From positions 1-31,792 of the forward strand of contig JAHEKB010000002.1 of the NCBI GenBank assembly GCA_024638525.1: a stretch of DNA of 31,792 nt, written 5' to 3'. The notes beneath the pieces are model-generated. The model was not told the origin of the DNA. It worked only from the letters and a program-made list of their open reading frames with translations, and made no database searches. The DNA comes from Bacteroidota bacterium (GTDB lineage: Bacteria > Bacteroidota > Bacteroidia > NS11-12g > UBA9320). This document shows positions 25,642-31,792 of the stretch, piece after piece; positions within the stretch are counted from its first letter, which is position 1, and every line of letters begins with the position of its first letter. A program made the position numbers and the translations under genes.

Positions 25642-26252
25642 TGAATATGAAGAGATTAGCCGTTATAGTCTGCATTGTACTTTTTAGCCTGAGCTTGAAT
25701 GCCCAGACCCCTCAACATTCACTCGAAGCAGGATACGGCGTAAGTATAAAAGCAGGTCTGATAAAGACAATTCTAAACCAAAAGAAAGATGTAAATGTAG
25801 ATGGCACCTCAGTACTGGCCTTTGGATATGAGTATCGACCCATTGAGCGCTTTGCTATCGGATTAGGATTTACGACGCAAAAACTAATGGGCGATTACAT
25901 TTTTGAATCAGAGGTTCAGAATATGAAGATTGAAGAAAGTCTCACATTCGAATATTTGCGCTATGCTATAGTCTTGGAACCAAAGTTCTACTACCCTTTA
26001 AATTTAAAACATCTGGAGCTTTATACGAGTATCCGGCTGGGCTATAAACGAGAAAGGGTCGATGCTACGACAAGCAATAACAACATCAACGAGATTCTAA
26101 AACTCACCGATCTGATTGCCGGGCCTGGTTTGAATGCGAGTATCACTCCCCTGGGCATCAATTATTTCCCTATGGAGAACATTGGGATTGGATTGGCTGG
26201 AAACTTAGGTCCAACCTACCTAACAAAAGCTAGTGTATTTCTTCGCTTCTAG
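25641..26252 (+). CDS. small outer membrane beta-barrel protein
   Basis: A 203-residue protein starting at ATG 25641, which overlaps the tsaB stop (TAATG). Signal peptide ~1-22 (SLNA-Q). The mature part is a series of amphipathic strands alternating with polar turns (LEAGYGVSI, AFGYEYRP, AIGLGFTTQKL, IRLGYKRERV, GIGLAGNLG) and ends in a terminal Phe (VFLRF), the signature for BAM-mediated insertion. The size suggests an 8-stranded barrel of the OmpA/PorT-like type. No family assigned. Last gene of the operon; its stop is one base from the stop of the convergent DUF3108 gene. Confidence 0.8.
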   Translation: MNMKRLAVIVCIVLFSLSLNAQTPQHSLEAGYGVSIKAGLIKTILNQKKDVNVDGTSVLAFGYEYRPIERFAIGLGFTTQKLMGDYIFESEVQNMKIEESLTFEYLRYAIVLEPKFYYPLNLKHLELYTSIRLGYKRERVDATTSNNNINEILKLTDLIAGPGLNASITPLGINYFPMENIGIGLAGNLGPTYLTKASVFLRF

Positions 26253-26253
26253 T

Positions 26254-27048
26254 TTAGAGCAAGGAGGTAAACGGATTGTGTAACCCCTTGTGTGAAGTAA
26301 TGTCGATCTTCAAAGAGCCTACATAGATTTGCGCTTTGACGCGAATTGGGATTTTGTTTTCATCTGCGCTTACCCAAACGGTCATATCGTCTTCGTCCTT
26401 AAAAACCCTGTCGACTACAAGCTGCGGTCTGAGTTTATAACATTTAACCTTACCGAGGTCAGACTTGATGGTCTCAGTACCCATGTATTTAAATTTCAAA
26501 TTATAGATCTCTTGATCCAGATAAATATCTAGTGGAAAGGTCTGTCCAACCGAAGCGTTAGCCAAATCCAAGCTGCGTGCATAATAGATTGCACTGATCA
26601 CATCTTGTACATAAGGCGGCATTTCCATGCTTTTCTTTTTGCCTTTCAACCATTTCTTCTCGTGGTCGTAAAAGACCAAATCAATATCTTTATAACTATC
26701 TTCTTCAACAGATTTAAAGTATTTCAAGGGTGCCAAACTCTGGCTGTCTAAATAGGTCTCAAAATGATCCCTTACTCGATAAGCCCAGTCAAAAGACCTA
26801 AAGGTTTTACCATAACCCGTGATATTGTAAGTGGTCCTGCCTTTTATCTTAACCGGTTCAGGAGAAACCTTCATGGTAATCCGCGCAGCATTGATCCAAC
26901 CGTAATGCACCCTATAGGATAATTCTTCTCCAAAACTGAAGGATTTATTATCCAATACTCTCGAGCCTCCAACAGATGCCGTCTGGTTAGTGAATGCAGT
27001 ACTTAACAGCATTACACCTACAACCATTATGCTTTTTATAATCTTCAT
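26254..27048 (-). CDS. DUF3108 domain-containing periplasmic protein
   Basis: A 264-residue protein. Signal peptide ~1-22. The mature domain opens with FSFGEELSYRVHYGWINAARITM, then RSFDWAYRVRDHFETYLD, LAPLKYFKSVEEDSY, and ends with VWVSADENKIPIRVKAQIYVGSLKIDI. This order is the DUF3108 beta-rich fold, seen in exported proteins of Bacteroidota and Proteobacteria. Molecular function is not known to me. It is transcribed alone and is divergent from the outer membrane protein gene at 27143. Confidence 0.9.
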   Translation of the reverse strand: MKIIKSIMVVGVMLLSTAFTNQTASVGGSRVLDNKSFSFGEELSYRVHYGWINAARITMKVSPEPVKIKGRTTYNITGYGKTFRSFDWAYRVRDHFETYLDSQSLAPLKYFKSVEEDSYKDIDLVFYDHEKKWLKGKKKSMEMPPYVQDVISAIYYARSLDLANASVGQTFPLDIYLDQEIYNLKFKYMGTETIKSDLGKVKCYKLRPQLVVDRVFKDEDDMTVWVSADENKIPIRVKAQIYVGSLKIDITSHKGLHNPFTSLL

Positions 27049-27142
27049 GGTAATTCTCTTTGATAACTAAAGAACAAATCACATACCAATGTCCCACTTT
27101 AATACCAAAATCGCTTCTTTGCAGCACAATTTCGTCATTAAG

Positions 27143-28264
27143 ATGCCAAAATCAGCCCTATTAGCTCTATTCTGTACTCTCTTTTTGTTCAATTCTGTAT
27201 ACAGTCAATACGATCATTCCTTCTTCGATGCAGATAAATACGACAGGGTATTGGATTCTTCTCATCTACAATTCCACTTTGACAACTTAAACTATTTTAT
27301 GAATACAGAATATACCACCTTGGTTGATAAGGGTTCTACTTTTCCGGGATTTCATCTATTGCCTTATGTCCAATATCAATTCAATGAGAATGCGGAGATC
27401 ATGGGTGGATTATTTATTCGATATGATTTTGGAAACCCAAACATCAAAACCATCGAACCTTATGTAAAATTTAAGTATCGCTTATGGGGTCATGATTTGA
27501 TTTTTGGTAACCTCGAAGGCAGTGTTCAACACAATATGATTGAACCCATGATGGACTACGAGCAAGCTATCACCAATAGAACAGAGCAAGGAATTCAGGT
27601 TAAAAAAGAAGACCAACGAATTGAATACGATTTTTGGATAGACTGGCAACAAATGATCTATGAAGGAGACCCAAAGAATGAGGAGATGTATGCTGGCCTT
27701 ACACTGCGTATAAACCCCATAATGAATGAGAAGACGAAACTGAGCATTAATGGCCAGTCTTTGACCGTTCATAAAGCGGGTGAAATTGACAGTTCAATTA
27801 CGCCTAATCAAATGGTCTATAACTATGCCTTCGGTCTAGAATTCAATCATAAATTCAACGAAAACACAGAACTATTCCTCTCTGCTCACACGGCTTATTT
27901 GCACGATCACAGTAATTTTAAAAGCTATGGATTCAAGAATGGTTTAGGTCAACTGGCTGTAGTTAGACTTCGGCTGCATGAATATCAAATTATATTGAAC
28001 TATTGGGATGCCTATCAATTTCAATCTCCATATGGTGAACGCTTATATTTTAGTATTGGAAGGAAGAATCCAATGGAGCCATTCAGGTACAGGAAAATGG
28101 CAGGTCTTAGAGTTGCCAATGAGTTACACGTTGCTAAAAACCTCAGTTTTTTAAGTAGAGTTGGCTTAAACTACAATATAGATTTTCAGAAAGCTGATGT
28201 TGTGATGGAAAACTATTTACGCTGGCATTTCACCAACAAATCCAGAAAAGTACGTATCAATTAA
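27143..28264 (+). CDS. putative outer membrane beta-barrel protein
   Basis: ATG 27143 is preferred because the protein then begins with a clean signal peptide, MPKSALLALFCTLFLFNSVYS-Q (373 residues); ATG 27089 would add 18 non-signal residues. The mature protein is rich in aromatic amphipathic strands (LPYVQYQF, GGLFIRYDFG, PYVKFKYRLWG, YDFWIDWQQMIYEG, YAFGLEFNHKF, SFLSRVGLNYNIDF) and predicted to be a beta-barrel of roughly 14-18 strands. No TonB plug. No family recognised. The last codons overlap the convergent small lipoprotein gene by 8 bp. Confidence 0.75.
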   Translation: MPKSALLALFCTLFLFNSVYSQYDHSFFDADKYDRVLDSSHLQFHFDNLNYFMNTEYTTLVDKGSTFPGFHLLPYVQYQFNENAEIMGGLFIRYDFGNPNIKTIEPYVKFKYRLWGHDLIFGNLEGSVQHNMIEPMMDYEQAITNRTEQGIQVKKEDQRIEYDFWIDWQQMIYEGDPKNEEMYAGLTLRINPIMNEKTKLSINGQSLTVHKAGEIDSSITPNQMVYNYAFGLEFNHKFNENTELFLSAHTAYLHDHSNFKSYGFKNGLGQLAVVRLRLHEYQIILNYWDAYQFQSPYGERLYFSIGRKNPMEPFRYRKMAGLRVANELHVAKNLSFLSRVGLNYNIDFQKADVVMENYLRWHFTNKSRKVRIN

Positions 28265-28379
28265 AGCTAGGACAATTGCAACTCTTTGCTTTTCTTTTGC
28301 TATACCCTTTGGATTTACAACCATCAAAAATGATGAGTGCAGCAAAGGCCAAAGCAAAAATCAAAAGAGTTCTTTTCAT
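28257..28379 (-). CDS. 40-residue putative lipoprotein with C-x-C-P tail
   Basis: A small gene below usual calling limits. ATG 28379 to TGA 28257-28259 encodes 40 residues: MKRTLLIFALAFAALIIFDG is a clean N-terminal signal with two positive charges and a long hydrophobic core, followed by Cys21 (lipobox-like F-D-G-C, with an unusual Asp at -2), then a very basic stretch (KSKGYSKRKAKS) and a CNCPSF-N end. Short lipoproteins ending in a C-x-C-P motif are, as I recall, common in Bacteroidota, which supports a real gene. It overlaps the 3' end of the convergent barrel gene by 8 bp. Function unknown. Confidence 0.65.
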   Translation of the reverse strand: MKRTLLIFALAFAALIIFDGCKSKGYSKRKAKSCNCPSFN

Positions 28380-28441
28380 AATAGTTTTAGATTTATAAAC
28401 TCTGATTGTTCAAAGGTACAACGAATCCTTGGGTCATATCG

Positions 28442-28449
28442 TACATTTG
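28442..28449 (+). promoter_or_regulatory. Bacteroidota -7 box, TACATTTG
   Basis: Exact TAnnTTTG ending 7 nt before ATG 28457, which supports that start over the longer frame to 28406. No -33 TTG at the standard distance. Confidence 0.45.
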
Positions 28450-28456
28450 CCCACAT

Positions 28457-29410
28457 ATGAAGCAGAGTCTTTTCACTGCCTTAAAAGGAGCAGCAATGGG
28501 CATAGCTGAAGTGATTCCTGGTGTATCTGGGGGCACCATTGCCTTTATTACTGGCATTTACCAAAGGCTGCTGAACGCAATCAATGCTATCAATCTAGGT
28601 CTAATCTCACGATTCAAGAAAGAAGGCCTAAAAGGTGTTTGGATAAGCATTGACGGAAATTTTCTTCTGCGCCTATTCGCGGGTATGGCAGTTGGATTTG
28701 GTCTAGGTCTATTTCTCATTACCTATTTACTTGACAACTATCCCGTCCTTATTTGGAGCTTTTTCTTCGGATTGATTCTAGCTTCAATTCCGCTGGTTGC
28801 AAAACAGATTAAAAAATGGAGCATATCTGAATGGATATTGTTGTTTGCGGGCGCTGTTTTTGTCTACTGGATCACCATTGCGGCACCTAGCCAGGGTACC
28901 GAATCCTTGCCGTTTGTATTCCTATCTGGAGTACTCGCGGTATCTGCACTAATGTTGCCGGGCTTGAGCGGAAGCTTTGTTCTGCTGCTATTGGGAATGT
29001 ATACTATTATTATGCCTTCTATAAAGGCATTTATTAAATCGCCCTTTGGACCCGAGACAGTAATGCTCATGGTCTTCGGTTTGGGACTACTGGTAGGCTT
29101 ATTCAGTTTTGCGAAGGTTTTGTCCTGGACCTTTGAAAGATATAAAAGTCAAACCCTAGCCTTATTGGTTGGCTTTTTAATTGGTAGCCTCAATAAGGTT
29201 TGGCCATGGCAAGAAGTGCTTTCAACCAGAGTCAGCTCAAGTGGTGAAGAGAAAATCATGTTCTCCAAAAGTGTCAGTCCTAGCCGTTTTGCAGAATTAA
29301 CTGACAATTTCCTCTATGGCAACGAGCCTGCTATCAGCTCTGCTATTGCGTGCATGTTATTGGCAATAGTTTTGGTCTTTCTCATGGATCGCTTAAGCCC
29401 TAAACAATGA
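28457..29410 (+). CDS. DUF368 membrane protein, PopT-type polyprenyl-phosphate translocase candidate
   Basis: A 317-residue polytopic membrane protein. ATG 28457 is chosen since DUF368 proteins begin close to the motif KGAAMGIAEVIPGVSGGTIAFI, which starts here near residue 10. A second copy-like motif, SALMLPGLSGSFVLLLLGMY, appears mid-protein, giving the paired re-entrant-loop pattern of the family. Family knowledge: DUF368 (PopT) proteins were shown to recycle undecaprenyl phosphate across the inner membrane; transfer of that role here is inference. The stop overlaps the aroE start (ATGA). Confidence 0.9.
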   Translation: MKQSLFTALKGAAMGIAEVIPGVSGGTIAFITGIYQRLLNAINAINLGLISRFKKEGLKGVWISIDGNFLLRLFAGMAVGFGLGLFLITYLLDNYPVLIWSFFFGLILASIPLVAKQIKKWSISEWILLFAGAVFVYWITIAAPSQGTESLPFVFLSGVLAVSALMLPGLSGSFVLLLLGMYTIIMPSIKAFIKSPFGPETVMLMVFGLGLLVGLFSFAKVLSWTFERYKSQTLALLVGFLIGSLNKVWPWQEVLSTRVSSSGEEKIMFSKSVSPSRFAELTDNFLYGNEPAISSAIACMLLAIVLVFLMDRLSPKQ

Positions 29411-30120
29411 AATTAGCACTGCTTGGACATCCACTGGAGCACAGTTTTTCAAGCGAGTATTTCGCTAATAAATTCATCACCTTATCGCAGAACCACAGCT
29501 ACGAGAATTTAGATTTAGACTCCCTAGAACATATTAGGACTGTGGTTGAAGAAAAGAAGCTGGACGGCTTTAATGTTACTATCCCGTACAAAGAGAAAAT
29601 AATAAGCCATTTAGATAAAATTAGTCCAGATGCTGCAGCAATCAATGCCGTGAATACTATAAAAATTACACAGGGCAGATGGATTGGTTACAATACTGAC
29701 CATCTGGGTTTTAGAGACTGCATTAGTTCATTGCTTCACGCTGATATTAAGGCATTGATCTTCGGCAGCGGGGGATCCTCTAAAGCCGTGCAATTTGCAT
29801 TGTCCCGCTTAGGGGTACATTCGACTATAGTCTCGAGAAGTGTACCGCATTTGACTTATAAAGAGCTGACTAATGAGCAAATCCTCAGCCACCAACTCCT
29901 TATCAATACAACGCCATTGGGACAGCACCCAAAGACGGATGCTTGTGTGGACATCGCCTATGAGGCTATTTCTAATCAACATATCGTTGTGGATCTGATC
30001 TACAACCCAGATCAAACGCTCTTTTTGCAACAAGCCCAAGCTCGTGGAGCAAGAGTGCTCAATGGAAAATCGATGTTGATCTCCCAAGCGGAATATGCAT
30101 GGGAAATATGGCAGGCATAA
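29407..30120 (+). CDS. aroE: shikimate dehydrogenase
   Basis: NADPH-dependent reduction of 3-dehydroshikimate in aromatic amino acid synthesis. A 237-residue protein, slightly shorter than typical AroE. Visible: LLGHPLEHSFS (shikimate-binding Ser residues), NVTIPYK with catalytic Lys62, INAVNT (Asn83), NTDHLGF with catalytic Asp98, and a nucleotide loop FGSGGSSKA (120-127), in which Ser replaces the more usual Ala residues. The C-terminus carries NGKSMLISQAEYAWEIW. It overlaps the DUF368 gene by 4 bp and is followed by a terminator. Confidence 0.96.
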   Translation: MKLALLGHPLEHSFSSEYFANKFITLSQNHSYENLDLDSLEHIRTVVEEKKLDGFNVTIPYKEKIISHLDKISPDAAAINAVNTIKITQGRWIGYNTDHLGFRDCISSLLHADIKALIFGSGGSSKAVQFALSRLGVHSTIVSRSVPHLTYKELTNEQILSHQLLINTTPLGQHPKTDACVDIAYEAISNQHIVVDLIYNPDQTLFLQQAQARGARVLNGKSMLISQAEYAWEIWQA

Positions 30121-30121
30121 A

Positions 30122-30145
30122 AAAAGGCCCTATTTAGGGCCTTTT
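30122..30145. terminator. bidirectional rho-independent terminator
   Basis: AAAAGGCCCTA (30122-30132)/TAGGGCCTTTT (30135-30145), a perfect 11-bp stem with A and T flanks, directly after the aroE stop. It also lies downstream of the convergent cspA gene, so it can serve both. Confidence 0.9.
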
Positions 30146-30164
30146 GAACAGTTAGAATAAAAAT

Positions 30165-30359
30165 TTATGCTGCTTGTTTTACATTCACCGCGTTTAATCC
30201 TTTTCTACCTTCTTGTAATTCAAACTCAACTTTGTCACCTTCACGGACTGAATCAATCAGACCTGATGAATGTACGAAATACTCTTGTTTGGAATTGTCT
30301 TCAACGATGAATCCATAACCTTTGGACTCATTGAAGAACTTTACTGTACCTAAATTCAT
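30165..30359 (-). CDS. cspA: cold-shock-domain protein
   Basis: A 64-residue single cold-shock domain, an RNA chaperone/ssRNA-binding protein. Start ATG 30359 gives MNLGTVKFFNESKGYGFI, the standard Csp opening; the longer frame to 30407 contains the promoter box. RNP1 is KGYGFI (13-18), RNP2 is YFVHSSGL (27-34), followed by DKVEFELQEGRKGLNAVNV. Acidic/basic pattern and length are typical for Bacteroidota Csp proteins. Its own -7 box lies 18 nt upstream. Confidence 0.95.
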   Translation of the reverse strand: MNLGTVKFFNESKGYGFIVEDNSKQEYFVHSSGLIDSVREGDKVEFELQEGRKGLNAVNVKQAA

Positions 30360-30377
30360 TAAAAAATTATTAGGCTG

Positions 30378-30385
30378 CAAAGGTA
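30378..30385 (-). promoter_or_regulatory. Bacteroidota -7 box, TACCTTTG (minus strand)
   Basis: Exact TAnnTTTG on the minus strand, 18 nt before the cspA ATG at 30359. Confidence 0.5.
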
Positions 30386-30443
30386 GGCCTATAAATTCCG
30401 CCATCATCCTTTTTTCGATAAAAATGTAAAAATCTCTTGTTTC

Positions 30444-31790
30444 CTAGACCCTTATCAAAGGAATTTTGATTACAACCCGAGTGCCTAAAGCCTGACCATC
30501 GTTCTCAAGATCTTCCACCATGACGTCATAATCTCCTTGACCTTCACTCAGTATTCTCAAGCGGCTTTTAGTCAGTTCCATGCCAGCAGAGGCGTGTTTA
30601 CTCCTGCGTTTTTCATTCATTTTCCTCGCAGCCGCCCGGCCAATACCGTTGTCTTCAACTACACATTCTACATGATTGACTTTCTTTTCAAATCGAATGC
30701 TGATTTTTCGATTGCCTTTTTTGGGCAACAGACCATGAATAATGCTGTTTTCAACATAAGGCTGAATTAACATAGTGGGAATATAGCTGTGTTCTATATC
30801 TCTGACCCTGCTGTGGTCAATGTCAAATTCCAGTTCATCATCCATCCTCATCTTCTCCATTTCTAAATAAAGCGCTAGCCATTCTGTTTCATCCGCTATG
30901 CTGATATACTTCAATCGAGAATTCTGTAATATTTTACGCATTAAACTGGCAAACTTTGACAAATACGTATAGGCCTCTTGGGGTTCCTTTTTTAGAATGA
31001 AATACTGAATGCTATTCAAGGAATTAAAGATAAAATGGGGATTCATCTGACTTCTCAGCGCTCTGAGTTCAGAATCTACCAATTGAAGCTTGTAACTTCG
31101 CTCTATTTCTCGTGTTCTAAATCTAAACAAGCCATAAATAGCACCGGCAAAAAGAACAATCAAAAGAATGATGAACCACCATCGCTGCCAGAATGGAGGT
31201 CTAACGATTACCTCTAACAAAATAGGTTCAACCAACCACTGTCCAAACTCATCTGAAGCAACTACTTGAAAGCTATACCGCCCTGGACTTAAACGAGGAT
31301 ATATCGCCAGATTGTCGTTGGAAACCTCAACCCAGGATTGATCGTAACCCAATAGTTTGTATTTGTACTTAACTCCACCGGGATTTAGGTAGTACAATGC
31401 TCTGAAACCCAATTCCAATCTTGAATTCAAATAGTTTAATTCAATCCGTTGGTCGTCTATTCTCAGGTATTCACCATTGATACCAGTTATGACAACTTTA
31501 GGTTCAGTAGTATCATAACTTATGCTGCTTGGTTTGAAGTAGTTAAAACCACTTACCCCACCAAAGTAGAAGTAACCATTGGATGAACGGCTAAATGCGC
31601 CTTCATTGAATTCGGAATTTTGTAGATAATGTATGGGATGGAAATTCGTGAAATCGTGTTTGTAAAGATCATAGCGTACCACCCCTTTATTTGTTGACAT
31701 CCATACCAGTCCATCTCCTTGATATAGCACTCCATAAACCGAGTTATTGACCAATCCGTTTTTCTCCGTTATGTGAAAGCTTTTTTTGGT
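30444..31790 (-). CDS. sensor histidine kinase, LytS-like with propeller/Y_Y_Y sensor, 5'-truncated by window edge
   Basis: The frame is open to the end of the window, so the N-terminal sensor is incomplete; TTG 31754 is not the real start. The visible order is: the last blade of a two-component-regulator propeller (NNSVYGVL, GLVWMSTNKGVVRYD), a Y_Y_Y-type beta domain (GVKYKYKLLGYDQSWVEV, LSPGRYSFQVVASDEFG), one membrane helix (WWFIILLIVLFAGAIYGLF), a short helix, then a LytS/YehU-type kinase domain. The phospho-acceptor His lies in QMNPHFIFNSLNS (codon 31035-31037), the N-box is IQPYVENSIIHGL and the G-box VEDNGIGRAA. Such kinases usually pair with a LytTR response regulator; none lies within the window downstream. 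The sensed ligand is unknown. Confidence 0.92.
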   Translation of the reverse strand, partial: TKKSFHITEKNGLVNNSVYGVLYQGDGLVWMSTNKGVVRYDLYKHDFTNFHPIHYLQNSEFNEGAFSRSSNGYFYFGGVSGFNYFKPSSISYDTTEPKVVITGINGEYLRIDDQRIELNYLNSRLELGFRALYYLNPGGVKYKYKLLGYDQSWVEVSNDNLAIYPRLSPGRYSFQVVASDEFGQWLVEPILLEVIVRPPFWQRWWFIILLIVLFAGAIYGLFRFRTREIERSYKLQLVDSELRALRSQMNPHFIFNSLNSIQYFILKKEPQEAYTYLSKFASLMRKILQNSRLKYISIADETEWLALYLEMEKMRMDDELEFDIDHSRVRDIEHSYIPTMLIQPYVENSIIHGLLPKKGNRKISIRFEKKVNHVECVVEDNGIGRAAARKMNEKRRSKHASAGMELTKSRLRILSEGQGDYDVMVEDLENDGQALGTRVVIKIPLIRV

Positions 31791-31792
31791 CC

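Overview
This is a chromosomal window from a member of the Bacteroidota, most likely a Flavobacteriia/Cryomorphaceae-like bacterium. The evidence is two secreted proteins with C-terminal type IX secretion (T9SS) sorting domains, many small Cys-anchored lipoproteins, a CarboxypepD-regulatory/beta-barrel outer membrane protein, DUF3108, the Bacteroidota-specific conserved protein often mislabelled 'ABC transporter ATPase', a propeller-type LytS-like sensor kinase, and promoters of the Bacteroidota type (-7 box TAnnTTTG). I see no insertion sequence, prophage, CRISPR array or plasmid function; this is mostly ordinary core chromosome with a few lineage-specific surface proteins.

Layout. Positions 2-2427 hold the 3' part of an unknown coiled-coil protein and three small lipoproteins (one divergent, two in tandem). 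Positions 2428-3261 are non-coding, with several hairpins and an A+T-rich leader. Positions 3262-7803 encode a 1513-residue secreted protein: a parallel beta-helix with a tyrosine-rich 28-residue repeat, six PKD-like domains and a T9SS tail, closed by a 48-bp perfect palindrome terminator. Positions 7854-8266 hold two head-to-head gene fragments (an SMR/EamA-type remnant and a 51-residue membrane ORF), then tRNA-Phe(GAA) on the minus strand. Positions 8481-13326 hold a membrane 4Fe-4S protein and its CCG-domain (HdrB-like) partner, separated by a large outer membrane beta-barrel gene. A lipid-anchored di-heme cytochrome c peroxidase follows.

Positions 14539-20360 are a minus-strand run of overlapping or abutting genes, transcribed in this order: Kazal-T9SS protein, MBL-fold hydrolase, malic enzyme (maeB), GNAT acetyltransferase, dxs. 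serS lies just upstream and is divergent from lpd. Positions 23342-26252 are a tightly packed plus-strand operon: conserved protein, GT87-like membrane glycosyltransferase, tsaB, outer membrane protein. Then come DUF3108 (minus), an outer membrane protein (plus), a 40-residue lipoprotein (minus) that was too short for routine calling, an operon of a DUF368/PopT-type transporter and aroE (ATGA overlap), cspA (minus), and a sensor kinase cut by the window edge.

Main points of interest: the tyrosine-ladder beta-helix; the small Kazal-T9SS protein heading a metabolic operon; dxs, whose conserved N-terminus has no ATG/GTG/TTG start; repeated near-leaderless promoter placement (exact TAnnTTTG 4-20 nt before the start codon of seven genes); reciprocal gene remnants that suggest a deletion at about 8100; and a structured non-coding segment at 2641-2925. 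No new multi-gene system can be demonstrated from the sequence alone.
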